Shown: positions 9,464 to 19,036, numbered from the stretch's first letter. The stretch: 64,000 nucleotides of DNA from Sphingobacterium pedocola (GCF_015209965.1 NZ_MU158690.1:1008605-1072604), one strand, 5' to 3'. The notes: generated by a model from the letters alone, not told the origin. Numbers and translations are program-made.

Positions 9464-9515
9464 GCGAATATGCAGATTTGCAAATAAGCGAATACGCAGG
9501 TACGCGAAAAAAGCG

Positions 9516-9523
9516 TATTTTTG
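9516..9523 (+). promoter_or_regulatory. -7 promoter element just before rlmD
   Basis: TATTTTTG fits TAnnTTTG and ends 7 bases before the ATG at 9531. The spacer upstream (9464-9502) contains two near-direct copies of GCGAATAnGCAGnT, which could be a regulator site or chance repetition. Confidence 0.35.
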
Positions 9524-9530
9524 CCAAATC

Positions 9531-10946
9531 ATGGGAAGAAGAATACCACAGGAGAAAAAAATCCTAAATAACATTACTATTATTGATATCGCAGAAGAGG
9601 GAAAAGGCGTCGCTAAACAGGATGATCTCGTGCTTTTTATTGAAAAAGGAGTACCTGGTGATGTAGTAGATATTGAATTACAACGGAAGAAAAAAAACTT
9701 TGCAGAAGGTAAGGTAGTTAATATTATCCAAAAGTCTGAACATCGTGTAGACCCATTTTGTCCGCATTTTGGCGTATGTGGTGGTTGTAAGTGGCAGCAT
9801 ATGACCTACGATGCACAACTTCAATTCAAGCAACAGTCCGTAGATAATGCGCTTTCGCGTATCGGAAAGGTTGATACCTCTTCCATGGAAAATATCCTTC
9901 CGTCACAACAAACTGCGTACTACAGAAATAAACTAGAGTTCACGTTTTCTAATAAAAGATGGCTTACGTCTTTAGATGAGCAGGTGGCTCCGGATAATAT
10001 GGATGCGCTAGGTTTCCACGTTCCAGGTCGATTTGATAAAATCTTGGATATTAACCACTGCTTTTTGCAGCAGGATCCTTCTAATGATTTGCGTAATTCA
10101 ATCCGCGATTTTGCAATAACAAAAGGGATTACTTTTTACGATCTACGAACACACGAGGGAGCGTTACGTAATCTTATTATTCGTACATCTTCGACCGGTG
10201 AGGTGATGGTTATTGTTGTTTTTGCTTATCCGGAAGAAGGGCAGGTGGAGCAATTGATGTCATTTATATATAACCAGTTTCCAGATATCACATCCCTGTT
10301 ATATATTATTAACCAAAAGCGCAACGATACGATCTTTGATCAGAATATTGAGGTTTATAAAGGACGTGATTTTATCTACGAGGAAATGGAGGGCTTGAAA
10401 TTCAAAGTGGGTGCTAAGTCATTCTATCAAACAAATTCGCATCAAGCATATGAATTGTATAAAATCACACGTGAGTTTGCGGATCTGAAAGGTCACGAAT
10501 TAGTGTACGATCTATATACAGGGGCTGGTACGATTGCAAATTTTGTCGCCCGAACGGTTAAGGAGGTCGTAGGGGTGGAATATGTGCCCTCTGCGATTGA
10601 AGATGCTAAGCTCAATTCAGAAATCAATGGAATAGGAAATACAAAATTTTATGCTGGAGACATGAAAGATGTGCTTACTGCTGATTTTATTGCCTTACAT
10701 GGTAAACCCGACGTAGTGATTACTGATCCGCCCCGCGCAGGTATGCATGCAGATGTCGTACAACGGATTCTGGAAATGGAAGCAGAAAAAATAGTCTACG
10801 TGAGTTGTAATGCTGCGACACAAGCTCGGGATTTACAGTTGCTGACGGAGAAATATGATGTAACACGTATCAAACCAGTCGATATGTTTCCGCACACACA
10901 GCATGTAGAAAATGTAGTGCTATTGAAAATTAAGGAACAAAGATAA
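9531..10946 (+). CDS. rlmD: 23S rRNA (uracil-5-)-methyltransferase, RlmD-type
   Basis: Radical-independent SAM methyltransferase of the RumA/TrmA family, forming 5-methyluridine in 23S rRNA. The 471 residues include an N-terminal TRAM domain (about 10-65), [4Fe-4S] cysteines C77, C83 and C86 plus a fourth in INHCFLQ, the SAM-binding VYDLYTGAGTI loop, DPPRAGM, and the catalytic VSCN cysteine. rlmD/rlmC-type paralogues cannot be separated by sequence reading alone. A small unknown gene follows 17 bases later. Confidence 0.9.
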   Translation: MGRRIPQEKKILNNITIIDIAEEGKGVAKQDDLVLFIEKGVPGDVVDIELQRKKKNFAEGKVVNIIQKSEHRVDPFCPHFGVCGGCKWQHMTYDAQLQFKQQSVDNALSRIGKVDTSSMENILPSQQTAYYRNKLEFTFSNKRWLTSLDEQVAPDNMDALGFHVPGRFDKILDINHCFLQQDPSNDLRNSIRDFAITKGITFYDLRTHEGALRNLIIRTSSTGEVMVIVVFAYPEEGQVEQLMSFIYNQFPDITSLLYIINQKRNDTIFDQNIEVYKGRDFIYEEMEGLKFKVGAKSFYQTNSHQAYELYKITREFADLKGHELVYDLYTGAGTIANFVARTVKEVVGVEYVPSAIEDAKLNSEINGIGNTKFYAGDMKDVLTADFIALHGKPDVVITDPPRAGMHADVVQRILEMEAEKIVYVSCNAATQARDLQLLTEKYDVTRIKPVDMFPHTQHVENVVLLKIKEQR

Positions 10947-10963
10947 AAGCTAACAAAGGTAAT

Positions 10964-11365
10964 ATGAACTTAGAAGATCTTCTTAATAATCAACCGTCTA
11001 GCGAGGATGGTCATTCCTCTGCTAAAAGTAGTCCGTTGCAAAGCTTAAAAGTCGATTTGGATTTTTATAGTGAGTCGATAAAGGAAATTTCTGCGGAAAT
11101 GATTCTTGAGGGCTACACCTTGTATCCTATATTTATAGCCCATCAGCATGAAGTAAGTATAGGAGAATTGTTGCTCGATAGATCTGATTTGGAGACAAAT
11201 TGGTCTGTGAATGTGAGTTCGGTTGAGGAATTTGTAGAGAGGGGGATCATAAAAGAAGAGAAACGAGCCTATTTCGAAAAGCATTTTAAAAAGGCTGAAA
11301 ATTTTATGTGCTTGTTTGTGGTCGTTCCAGAAGGAGCAAATTTTGTTTTTTATCCCTACAAATAA
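10964..11365 (+). CDS. Small cytoplasmic protein, unknown function
   Basis: The 133-residue product has no signal or membrane segment. A Ser-rich N-terminus (to about 27) precedes a compact domain with MILEGYTLYPIFIAHQHE and a C-terminal FMCLFVVVPEGANFVFYPYK. No family recognised. It starts 17 bases after rlmD and is probably in its operon. Confidence 0.7.
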   Translation: MNLEDLLNNQPSSEDGHSSAKSSPLQSLKVDLDFYSESIKEISAEMILEGYTLYPIFIAHQHEVSIGELLLDRSDLETNWSVNVSSVEEFVERGIIKEEKRAYFEKHFKKAENFMCLFVVVPEGANFVFYPYK

Positions 11366-11431
11366 AAATAATGAATAGTTTAAAACTTTTTAACATTTTA
11401 TAGTCTAACTATTTCTTTACTTTAGCCCCGG

Positions 11432-12193
11432 ATGTTAAAACGAAATGTAAAAGCGGTGTATTGTCTTTTTGTGCTATTAATAGCATTGATAGAGGTGCGT
11501 GCTCAGGAAACAGAAATGCCATCGCTTTCCGGATTGGTGTTGGATAAAGGCAATGGGAGCCGAATAGCAGATGTCAATGTAGTTAATTTACGGACTAAAA
11601 AACGTGCTATAACAAGTAGTTACGGCGTATTTTATATAGAAGCATCTGTCGGGGACAGCCTATCGCTTACTAAAACGGGCTTCGGATCGATTAAAACGGT
11701 CATCTACACGATGGAAGATCTATTGTTAGAAATGCAGTCTGGCATTCACCTGGAGACAGTAGTCGTAAGTCGCCGGTCGCGCGAGCAGGAAATGAGCGAT
11801 ATATTACGCGATTATGAAAAGAAAGGGATATATAATGGGGGCAAAAACAGCGTTGGAACGTATGTAGGTAGCCCGGCTACGGCGTTGTATAATCTGTTTG
11901 GGCGTGAGGCCAAGAACATGAAACGATTCGGGAAATTTATGGACCGTGAGGTGGATGAACTACAAGTGGACCGAATTTTCAGTAAAGCTAAAATAGCTGA
12001 AATTACGGGGCTGAGTGGTGATGATCTTCAAAATTTTATGGATCTTTATAGGCCTTCACTTTCCATGGCGCAAAACTGGGGGCAATATGATCTTCTAGAT
12101 TATGTAAATCGTTCATTAAAGTCCTGGAATGAGCAAGGGAGGCCTGCTTCTCAAAAACTACCTAAATTGGACATTCCTCCTCAATCAAAATAA
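11432..12193 (+). CDS. Exported CarboxypepD_reg-like protein
   Basis: The 253-residue product has a signal peptide (about 1-25, ending VRAQ) and one carboxypeptidase-regulatory-like beta-sandwich (LSGLVLDKGNGSRIADVNV to about residue 105), the domain found in front of TonB-dependent receptors. Here no plug or barrel follows; the C-terminal 140 residues are charged and alpha-helical. This is a widespread Bacteroidota periplasmic type of unknown role. A hairpin with a T-run follows at 12251. Confidence 0.75.
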   Translation: MLKRNVKAVYCLFVLLIALIEVRAQETEMPSLSGLVLDKGNGSRIADVNVVNLRTKKRAITSSYGVFYIEASVGDSLSLTKTGFGSIKTVIYTMEDLLLEMQSGIHLETVVVSRRSREQEMSDILRDYEKKGIYNGGKNSVGTYVGSPATALYNLFGREAKNMKRFGKFMDREVDELQVDRIFSKAKIAEITGLSGDDLQNFMDLYRPSLSMAQNWGQYDLLDYVNRSLKSWNEQGRPASQKLPKLDIPPQSK

Positions 12194-12250
12194 AACACGA
12201 TTGAACATCAATCCAACAGCCGTGAAAATAAAAGAGCATTCCTGATAGAT

Positions 12251-12276
12251 ACACTTTTAGAAAAAAGTGTTTTTTT
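12251..12276 (+). terminator. Rho-independent terminator
   Basis: ACACTTTT and AAAAGTGT pair around a 4-base loop and are followed by six T residues. It sits 58 bases after the CarboxypepD_reg-like gene. Confidence 0.65.
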
Positions 12277-12308
12277 AGTGTTTTAATGCGGATTGTGTAA
12301 ATGTGCTA

Positions 12309-12316
12309 TACTTTTG
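12309..12316 (+). promoter_or_regulatory. -7 promoter element for the OmpA lipoprotein
   Basis: TACTTTTG fits TAnnTTTG, 52 bases before the ATG at 12369 and downstream of the preceding terminator. Confidence 0.4.
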
Positions 12317-12368
12317 GCATTTGCTTTGTTTACTATTTAAAGTAATAAATTTAAAATAATTATTGATT

Positions 12369-13058
12369 ATGAAAATGAATAAAAAATTAGCTGTATATGG
12401 TCTTTCTGTGGCTACATCAGCAATGTTATTGGGAAGCTGTTCAACCATTCAGAATACAAGTAGTACAACAAAAGGCGCTGTAATTGGTACAACTGCCGGG
12501 GGCGCGGTGGGTGCATTAATCGGAGGCAAAGCTGGTAATACAGCGATAGGTGCTATTGCCGGTGCGGTGATAGGGGGCGCGGCAGGAACATTGATCGGTC
12601 GGAAAATGGATAAGCAAGCAAAAGAAATCGAAAATACGGTAGCAGGTGCTGAAGTAATCAAAGCAGATGAAGGTATTATTGTGAAATTTGATGAAGGTAT
12701 ATTGTTTGACTTTAACAGTTCGAATTTGAAAACCGCGGCTAGATCCAATATTGCTAATTTAGTGGCCACGTTGAATAAAGAGCCAGGCACTGAAATCTTA
12801 GTTATTGGACACACAGACAACGTAGGTTCTCTATCCGCTAATCAGAAAGTCTCAGAAGCACGTGCGGCTGCAGTAAAATCATATGCAGTATCACAGGGTT
12901 TAACTGGTGCGCGTGTTAAAACACAAGGTAAAAATTATTCTGAGCCTATTTCTTCTAATGATACGGATGCAGGTCGTGCTGAAAATCGTCGCGTAGAAAT
13001 CGTTATTGTAGCAGGTGATCAAATGGTGAAAGAAGCTAAAGTAGAAGCTGGTCAGTAA
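12369..13058 (+). CDS. OmpA-family lipoprotein with glycine zipper
   Basis: The 229-residue protein has a lipobox (LLGSC, Cys24), then a glycine-zipper segment (about 40-80, with repeated GxxxG such as AGGAVGALIGG) that can insert in membrane, then a C-terminal OmpA domain (about 115-220) with GHTDNVG and the final NRRVEIVI. It should tether the outer membrane to peptidoglycan. ATG at 12369 is preferred over a TTG two codons upstream. It has its own promoter element and strong terminator, so it is a single-gene unit. Confidence 0.9.
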   Translation: MKMNKKLAVYGLSVATSAMLLGSCSTIQNTSSTTKGAVIGTTAGGAVGALIGGKAGNTAIGAIAGAVIGGAAGTLIGRKMDKQAKEIENTVAGAEVIKADEGIIVKFDEGILFDFNSSNLKTAARSNIANLVATLNKEPGTEILVIGHTDNVGSLSANQKVSEARAAAVKSYAVSQGLTGARVKTQGKNYSEPISSNDTDAGRAENRRVEIVIVAGDQMVKEAKVEAGQ

Positions 13059-13082
13059 ACGGATCTGCTCACTAAATACAAA

Positions 13083-13115
13083 AAAAAGGTGTTGCTCATA
13101 AGGCAACACCTTTTT
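13083..13115 (+). terminator. Rho-independent terminator after OmpA lipoprotein
   Basis: GGTGTTGC (13088-13095) pairs with GCAACACC (13103-13110) around a 7-base loop; A-run and T-run flanks extend the stem, so it could work in both directions. Confidence 0.85.
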
Positions 13116-13135
13116 GTATTATCGTAGTTGGTTGA

Positions 13136-13673
13136 TTTTAAAGGAAGGATTAATTTAAACAAATTTCTTTTCGCCTCTATGCCGGCGAGGGGCATCCTAC
13201 TTTTGACCGCAAAAGTAGGCAAAACTCATCGCTGTATCCATTTGCCACAGCGGTAAGTGCATCCTCTTACTATCGGCAAATGGCTAAGGCGATATTTTTC
13301 GAATTTGTACGGATAGTGCGTTTATTATAAATATTGCTTTATATTTCGGCTGAATTAAAAAAACGGCCTGAGCGGATTTGGACGTGCAGGCAGTAGATGG
13401 TGTGTTGCATAAGCGTACAGCTAGCACTTAACCAAGCAGATCTCAGCTTTCGCTTTAGGCCAGCGCGTTGGAGGCCTAAGAGCTGCGCTGTACATCATCG
13501 CGCCGCCGAAACCACAAATACGATACAGCCTTGATTTTTGTTAAACTTTTTATCCAAGAAAACCCTCGAAGAGGTCTCTTGAATACCTTTAAAAACAAGC
13601 AATAGATGAAAAAAGTTTAGGCCATGTCGCGGCCCCGAGCGACAAACTGTTTAAATTAATCCTTCTTTTAAAG
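13136..13673. repeat. Candidate MITE-like element with 25-bp inverted ends
   Basis: The 742-base gap between the OmpA lipoprotein and miaB has no plausible gene. Its core is bounded by inverted repeats: 13136-13161 and 13648-13673 match as reverse complements at 24 of 26 positions, with 17 bases in a row identical (AAGGATTAATTTAAACA). The interior (about 490 bases) holds several hairpins and no long frame, as expected of a non-autonomous transposable or dispersed repeat. No target-site duplication is evident. Copy number elsewhere is unknown. Confidence 0.5.
13196..13219. repeat. Perfect 10-bp hairpin inside the candidate element
   Basis: CCTACTTTTG and CAAAAGTAGG pair perfectly around ACCG. 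There is no T-run, so it is not a standard terminator. A second hairpin of 7 bp (TTAGGCC/GGCCTAA) lies near 13456-13480. Confidence 0.6.
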
Positions 13674-13774
13674 CGCTCTTATTAGGAAAGAGAACCCCTT
13701 CGAAGAGGATAAAAATCCGTATTTTAATGATACATTACGCTGACAAAGTGTCATTATATCTAATTTTAATTTGT

Positions 13775-13782
13775 TAACTTTG
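13775..13782 (+). promoter_or_regulatory. -7 promoter element for miaB
   Basis: TAACTTTG fits TAnnTTTG and ends 18 bases before the miaB ATG. Confidence 0.4.
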
Positions 13783-13800
13783 TGAACTTTGAATTGAAAT

Positions 13801-15237
13801 ATGTTAGATTTAATACACAGTACAAAAACGCACGATGAGGGTCGTCAAGGTGAAGCCTTAGCATTGCCATCTACCGTAGGGGTTTCTAACGGGAGGAAGT
13901 TGTATATAGAGAGTTATGGATGTCAGATGAATTTTTCTGATAGTGAGATTGTTGCGTCCATTTTGTTGGATAAGGGATTCGAAACTACAAAGGATTATAA
14001 AGAAGCAGATGTTGTTTTCATTAATACATGTTCTATACGTGAGAATGCTGAACAGCGTGTGCGTAAGCGTCTAAAGGAATTTGAATCTGCAAAAGCTAAG
14101 AATCCGGGGATGATTGTTGGCGTGTTGGGGTGTATGGCAGAGCGACTGAAATCAAAATTCTTAGAAGAGGAAAAGTTGGTTGATGTTGTGGTAGGCCCTG
14201 ATGCTTACAGGGATTTACCCAATCTAATCGAAAAAGTAGACGACGGAAGTAAAGCAGTAAATGTATTGTTATCCCGTGAAGAGACTTATGCAGATATAAA
14301 CCCTGTTCGTCTTAATACCAACGGTATTTCAGCCTTCATATCTATCATGAGAGGATGTGATAACATGTGCTCTTTTTGTGTGGTTCCATTTACACGAGGC
14401 CGTGAAAGAAGCCGCGATACACAGTCTATCGTACGTGAAGCTCGCGAACTCTATAATGCAGGTTACAAAGAAGTAACTTTGTTGGGGCAAAACGTTGATT
14501 CTTATAAATATACTCCAGAGGTTCCGGAAGGGGAAGAGCCGCTACCTACAGTTAATTTTGCACAATTACTAGCTTTAGTAGCTGAGGTGAGTCCTGATTT
14601 GCGTGTACGTTTTTCAACTTCTCACCCCAAAGACATCACGGACGAAGTATTGTATACTATGGGACAATACGAAAATATTTGTAACTACATTCATCTTCCG
14701 GTGCAATCAGGGAATTCCCGTGTGCTGGAATTAATGAACCGGACCTACGATCGGGAATGGTATAAAGAACGGGTCGATGCAATTCGTCGTATTATTCCAA
14801 CGTGTGGAATTTCTACAGATGTGATCACTGGATTCTGTACGGAAACGGAAGAGGAGCATCAGGAAACTTTATCAATGATGGAGTATGTGAAGTATGATTT
14901 CGCTTATATGTTTGCTTACTCGGAACGCCCGGGTACATTAGCCGCGAAGCGTTATGAAGATGATATTCCGGAAGAGGTAAAAAAACGCCGACTGACAGAA
15001 GTAGTAAATTTACAGCGTGAACACAGCCTGTTTAGATTACAACATTTTGTAGGCAAGGTACATAAAGTGTTGATCGAAGGTTTCTCGAAGCGCTCGGATC
15101 AAGATTACTGTGGTCGTAATGACCAAAATACGATGGTTGTATTCCCTGTTGACGAAAGATACCAAGTGGGCGACTACGTGCATGTGTTAGGTGAAAGCTG
15201 TACTTCTGCTACTTTAATTGGAAAAATTGTAGATTAA
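13801..15237 (+). CDS. miaB: tRNA 2-methylthio-N6-isopentenyladenosine synthase
   Basis: Radical-SAM methylthiotransferase that adds the ms2 group to i6A37 of tRNAs. The 478 residues show the N-terminal MTTase domain with cluster cysteines C41, C77 and C111, the radical SAM cluster C186-x3-C190-x2-C193 followed by [12 protein letters not shown], and a C-terminal TRAM domain. A 30-residue N-terminal extension precedes the domain. It is first in a run of five same-strand genes with short gaps: miaB, the sigma-54 activator, lptE, a TPR protein and secG. Confidence 0.95.
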   Translation: MLDLIHSTKTHDEGRQGEALALPSTVGVSNGRKLYIESYGCQMNFSDSEIVASILLDKGFETTKDYKEADVVFINTCSIRENAEQRVRKRLKEFESAKAKNPGMIVGVLGCMAERLKSKFLEEEKLVDVVVGPDAYRDLPNLIEKVDDGSKAVNVLLSREETYADINPVRLNTNGISAFISIMRGCDNMCSFCVVPFTRGRERSRDTQSIVREARELYNAGYKEVTLLGQNVDSYKYTPEVPEGEEPLPTVNFAQLLALVAEVSPDLRVRFSTSHPKDITDEVLYTMGQYENICNYIHLPVQSGNSRVLELMNRTYDREWYKERVDAIRRIIPTCGISTDVITGFCTETEEEHQETLSMMEYVKYDFAYMFAYSERPGTLAAKRYEDDIPEEVKKRRLTEVVNLQREHSLFRLQHFVGKVHKVLIEGFSKRSDQDYCGRNDQNTMVVFPVDERYQVGDYVHVLGESCTSATLIGKIVD

Positions 15238-15258
15238 CTAATCTTTAAGGAGAAGACT

Positions 15259-16521
15259 GTGGACAATCAAGATTTAAAAAATAGATTTGGTATCATAGGG
15301 AATTCCCCTCTGCTTAATAGGGCTATAGATGTTGCAAAACAGGTTGCGCCGACAGATATATCTGTTTTAATACAGGGAGAAAGCGGTTCTGGTAAAGAAG
15401 TGTTTTCGCATATTATTCACCAGTTGAGCGCACGTAAACATGGGCCGTTTATCGCGGTCAATTGTGGAGCTATTCCGGAAGGAACGATTGATTCAGAATT
15501 ATTCGGTCACGAAAAGGGGTCGTTTACAGGAGCACACGAAGCACGCAAAGGCTATTTCGAGGTGGTTGATGGAGGGACTATTTTCTTGGACGAAGTAGGC
15601 GAACTCCCCATGAATACACAAGCCCGCTTGTTGCGTGTTTTGGAATCCGGAGAATATATCCGTGTCGGATCTTCAAAGGTTCAAAAAACAAATGTTCGGG
15701 TGGTAGCTGCAACAAATGTGGATGTTTTTGAGGCGGTGAAGAAAGGAAAGTTTCGAGAGGACCTATATTACCGTCTAAATACGGTGCCTTTGCGGACGCC
15801 ATCCTTGCGCGAACGCAAAGAGGATATCTTTTTGCTGTTCCGTAAATTTGTGGTAGATTTTTCTGATAAATACCGAACGCCAGGAGTACAACTGACGCCC
15901 GATGCACAAGAGCTACTGTCAAATTATAGCTGGCCGGGTAATGTACGACAACTGAAGAATATTGCAGAGCAGATCGCCGTTTTAGAAAAAGAGCGCATCG
16001 TGAATGCAGCAATCCTGCGGAATTATTTACCTGCCGAATCAAGTACTACAAATCTTCCTATGTTTGTGAAGGGACAAAATAAAGAGGATTTTTCGGAACG
16101 GGATCTGTTGTACAAAGTCTTGTTTGATATGAAAAAAGACATGGTAGATTTAAAAAAACTAGTAGTAGAATTGCTCCAAAATGACGGCAGTTCGACTAAT
16201 TTTGATCAAAATTCACCATATATCAATCAGCTCTATCAGGAAGTTGTGCCTACTAATACATCAAAATTATATAAGGAGGAAAACAAGCACCCATCTCAGC
16301 TCACCATTCATAACCCTGCGAATGCGAATAACTCTTACATGGCGATAGATACACAAGATGCAGAAGAAGTAGAAGAATCCCTTTCGTTGGTCGATAAAGA
16401 GTCGGATTTGATCAGGAAAGCATTGAAGAAACATAAAGGCAAGCGGAAATCTGCGGCGCAGGAACTCGGGATTTCGGAAAGAACATTATATAGAAAGATT
16501 AAAGATTTAAATTTAGAATAG
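15259..16521 (+). CDS. Sigma-54 dependent activator without receiver domain
   Basis: The 420-residue AAA+ enhancer-binding protein has Walker A GESGSGKE (40-47), the sigma-54 contact loop GSFTGA (87-92) and Walker B IFLDEVGE. A Fis-type HTH is at the C-terminus (AAQELGISERTLYRKIKDL), after a 110-residue linker. There is no receiver, GAF or PAS domain, so activity must be set by expression or a partner. Translation starts with GTG at 15259, behind an AAGGAG. It lies 21 bases after miaB and 12 before lptE, so it may govern envelope genes. Confidence 0.92.
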   Translation: MDNQDLKNRFGIIGNSPLLNRAIDVAKQVAPTDISVLIQGESGSGKEVFSHIIHQLSARKHGPFIAVNCGAIPEGTIDSELFGHEKGSFTGAHEARKGYFEVVDGGTIFLDEVGELPMNTQARLLRVLESGEYIRVGSSKVQKTNVRVVAATNVDVFEAVKKGKFREDLYYRLNTVPLRTPSLRERKEDIFLLFRKFVVDFSDKYRTPGVQLTPDAQELLSNYSWPGNVRQLKNIAEQIAVLEKERIVNAAILRNYLPAESSTTNLPMFVKGQNKEDFSERDLLYKVLFDMKKDMVDLKKLVVELLQNDGSSTNFDQNSPYINQLYQEVVPTNTSKLYKEENKHPSQLTIHNPANANNSYMAIDTQDAEEVEESLSLVDKESDLIRKALKKHKGKRKSAAQELGISERTLYRKIKDLNLE

Positions 16522-16533
16522 TAATTTAGTTGT

Positions 16534-17067
16534 ATGTCAAAAGCTACTATTAGGGTTGTATTTCAACATTTGTTTGCCGCGTTGCTTATTTTTTGTATAC
16601 AAGGGTGTGGGGTCAAATATGGTTTTACCGGAGGTTCAATCCCTCAGGGAATGAAGACCTATACGGTATTGTATTTTGAAAATATAGCACCGATGGTGTA
16701 TGCAACATTGGGTCAAAATTTCACAGAAGGTTTGAAAGAACGTATACGTACGCAATCTTCTTTAAGTCAGGTAAATGACGATGGAGATGCGATTTTTGAG
16801 GGTTTCATTACAAATTACACCATTACGCCGGCTGCAGTAGAAGCAGGCGGATTGGACAGGGCTGCTTTAAACCGTCTATCTATTACGGTAAAAGTAAAAT
16901 ACACAAATAAGCTTGACGCAACTGGCGAGAGTGACTTCGAGGAATCTTTTACGCAATTTAAAGAGTTTTCTGGAGCAGATGTTACTCCGCAGGAGGCGGC
17001 ATTAAATGAAGATATCATTAAAATGTTGACGGAGGATATCTACAATAGAGCATTTGCTAATTGGTAG
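16534..17067 (+). CDS. lptE: LptE-like LPS-assembly lipoprotein
   Basis: The 177-residue protein has a signal and a Cys at position 25 (CIQGC) suitable for lipidation, then the GVKYGFTGGSIP start typical of Bacteroidota LptE. Alternating strands and helices form the small LptE fold that plugs LptD in the outer membrane for LPS export. The name rests on this N-terminal pattern and the sigma-54 activator/secG neighbourhood; the family is divergent. Confidence 0.75.
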   Translation: MSKATIRVVFQHLFAALLIFCIQGCGVKYGFTGGSIPQGMKTYTVLYFENIAPMVYATLGQNFTEGLKERIRTQSSLSQVNDDGDAIFEGFITNYTITPAAVEAGGLDRAALNRLSITVKVKYTNKLDATGESDFEESFTQFKEFSGADVTPQEAALNEDIIKMLTEDIYNRAFANW

Positions 17068-17082
17068 AAAGATATTTTATAC

Positions 17083-18126
17083 ATGGAAAATCTTAATACA
17101 GTATATCATCCGCTTTACGTCCGGGCACTCAAAGATCCAATACAGGTCGAAGAGTCAATCTTGGAGGAACTAATTGCTAAATATCCATATTCGCAACCTC
17201 TTCGTTTTGCATTAGCGAAAAGGAAACATTTGTTGTCGGATTCTTTCGAGGTTCAGCATAAAGCAGTTTTATTTGCGCCTAATGTAAATTGGTTATGGGA
17301 CTTTGTGAATCGCCCTATGTATCAAGAAGAGGACTTGCTAATAGAGACTGAAGAGGAGTATATTCCGTTTATTGACGTTGAAGAAACGCAAGACACGGAT
17401 AGCGAGGAAGTGCAAGAGGATCCTCCAGAATTAGTCGAAGATAAGGAAAATGAAAAAGAGGTCGCAGATGATCGCGTATTAAACAAACTTATCCAAGGAG
17501 GTGCTTCTTCGGCTGACTTTTTTGTATTCGAAAGCAAAAGCGAAGTAGAACAGGGTTTGGTTGTAGAACCGGATGGTGCGGCTAAAGAAGAAGAAAATAT
17601 CAGTTTATATAATGATGAGCTGATGCCATATAGTTTTAGGTGGTGGTTGCACAAAACTAGATTGGAGTACGCGGAGACTTACCAACCCTTCGTAAGTCCG
17701 GTATTTCAGGAACCCTATAAAAAGCCATTTAATCCTCAAAAAATTGAAGAAGCCATATTAGACCAGCAGATCAAAGAGAATATATTTCATTTACAGGATC
17801 CCGAAGTCAAGCTTAGTGAGGCAACAAAAATGAAGACGGTTCCGTATAACCCCGCTCCAAAAGAAATAGACAAAGTAATTGAGAAATTTATTCGAGAGGA
17901 TCCGATTATACATCCGCCGTCTCCCGAGCAATTGAATACGGAGAACAAAGCCAGACAGAGTGCTGAAGACAACTATACGCTGGTTACAGAGACGCTGGCG
18001 AATATTTATGCAGATCAAAACTTATACTTAAAAGCGATTGAAGTATTCAGGAAATTAATTTTGAAATATCCAGAAAAAAAATCGTACTTTGCGAGCCGAA
18101 TTAAAGAACTAGAAAAGAATATATAA
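17083..18126 (+). CDS. TPR-containing protein of unknown function
   Basis: The 347-residue protein has no signal. Residues about 1-80 are helical (a YPYSQPLRFALAKR segment), followed by a long acidic low-complexity stretch (about 90-160, rich in Glu, Asp and Ser). A C-terminal TPR-like pair begins at YTLVTETLANIYADQ and continues LKAIEVFRKLILKYPEKKSYF. It probably serves as a scaffold. It sits 15 bases after lptE and 17 before secG; this neighbourhood appears conserved in Sphingobacteria, but the role is unknown. Confidence 0.75.
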   Translation: MENLNTVYHPLYVRALKDPIQVEESILEELIAKYPYSQPLRFALAKRKHLLSDSFEVQHKAVLFAPNVNWLWDFVNRPMYQEEDLLIETEEEYIPFIDVEETQDTDSEEVQEDPPELVEDKENEKEVADDRVLNKLIQGGASSADFFVFESKSEVEQGLVVEPDGAAKEEENISLYNDELMPYSFRWWLHKTRLEYAETYQPFVSPVFQEPYKKPFNPQKIEEAILDQQIKENIFHLQDPEVKLSEATKMKTVPYNPAPKEIDKVIEKFIREDPIIHPPSPEQLNTENKARQSAEDNYTLVTETLANIYADQNLYLKAIEVFRKLILKYPEKKSYFASRIKELEKNI

Positions 18127-18143
18127 TTAATAGAAATAAGAAA

Positions 18144-18497
18144 ATGACGACTTTATTCATTATCCTGATTGTTTTAGTAAGTATTTTATTAACATTTTTT
18201 GTGTTAATACAGAATCCAAAAGGAGGAGGTTTATCATCAGGATTTTCGGGAGGATCTAATTTGATGGGTGTACAACGGACAGGGGATTTTCTAGAGAAAG
18301 GAACTTGGACTTTAGTTATTGCTTTAATGGTTTTTTGTTTAGCAATTAATATTGTTGGTCCTTCAACAGGTGCAAGTAAAGGTGGTTTGAGTGATCAGAT
18401 TGAGGCTCCAGTACAAAGCAGTCCTTCATTGAATTTAAATAACACGGCGCCTGCTACAGGCACGACTCCTGCAGCGACTCCAGATTCAGCAAACTAA
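18144..18497 (+). CDS. secG: Preprotein translocase subunit SecG
   Basis: The 117-residue protein has two transmembrane helices (about 2-22 and 50-72) with the conserved QNPKGGGLSSGF loop between them, and a Ser/Thr/Ala-rich C-terminal tail. It is the auxiliary subunit of the SecYEG channel. It ends the miaB-lptE run and is followed by a strong terminator. Confidence 0.93.
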   Translation: MTTLFIILIVLVSILLTFFVLIQNPKGGGLSSGFSGGSNLMGVQRTGDFLEKGTWTLVIALMVFCLAINIVGPSTGASKGGLSDQIEAPVQSSPSLNLNNTAPATGTTPAATPDSAN

Positions 18498-18514
18498 CTA
18501 AAAAAAGTATTTAG

Positions 18515-18549
18515 AAAGCCTCGCAATATAGCTTGCGAGGCTTTTTTTG
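18515..18549 (+). terminator. Rho-independent terminator after secG
   Basis: AAAGCCTCGCAA (18515-18526) pairs with TTGCGAGGCTTT (18533-18544) around TATAGC, followed by a T-run. The following 211 bases up to groES hold no gene; no CIRCE inverted repeat is present there. Confidence 0.9.
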
Positions 18550-18760
18550 TGAACGTGTCTGTATACAAGGGCTATCAAGGGCCTTCACAATCTTTATTAT
18601 TCCAGTATTTCTGTCAGGATGACACATTGATTACGTGCATTGCTGTCATAAAATTTCAGACTTTGTGAAAAATTGTCAACAAAGTAGCTTTTTCATTGAG
18701 TTGGCATAATTGGTGATGTCTAAAAGTACAATCAAGTAAAAATAATAATAAAATATAATT

Positions 18761-19036
18761 ATGGCATTAAGTATTAAACCTATCGGAGACAGAGTAGTAG
18801 TTGAAGCTGCTCCTGCAGAAGAAAAAACAGCATCAGGACTATACATTCCTGACACAGCGAAAGAAAAACCATCTCAAGGTATTGTCGTGGCAATAGGTTC
18901 TGGTAAACCCGAAGAACCTCTTACGGTTAATGTAGGTGACAAAGTGTTATACGGTAAATATGCTGGTACAGAAATCACTTACGAAGGAAAGGAATATTTA
19001 ATTATGCGTGAATCTGATATTTACGCGGTATTATAG
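18761..19036 (+). CDS. groES: Co-chaperonin GroES
   Basis: The 91-residue heptamer lid of GroEL has the usual [21 protein letters not shown] start, with a mobile loop at about 18-33, and ends with [11 protein letters not shown]. It heads the groES-groEL operon. The upstream region holds ATGACA and TGTCAT half-sites flanking 19 bases (18618-18652 area), which may be a heat-shock control site but has no known match. Confidence 0.97.
   Translation: MALSIKPIGDRVVVEAAPAEEKTASGLYIPDTAKEKPSQGIVVAIGSGKPEEPLTVNVGDKVLYGKYAGTEITYEGKEYLIMRESDIYAVL

Noticed and set aside
18661-18760. Sigma-54 promoter or CIRCE operator upstream of groES
   Set aside because: GTTGGCATAATTGG has GG but not the GC at the -12 position; no TTAGCACTC/GAGTGCTAA pair is present.
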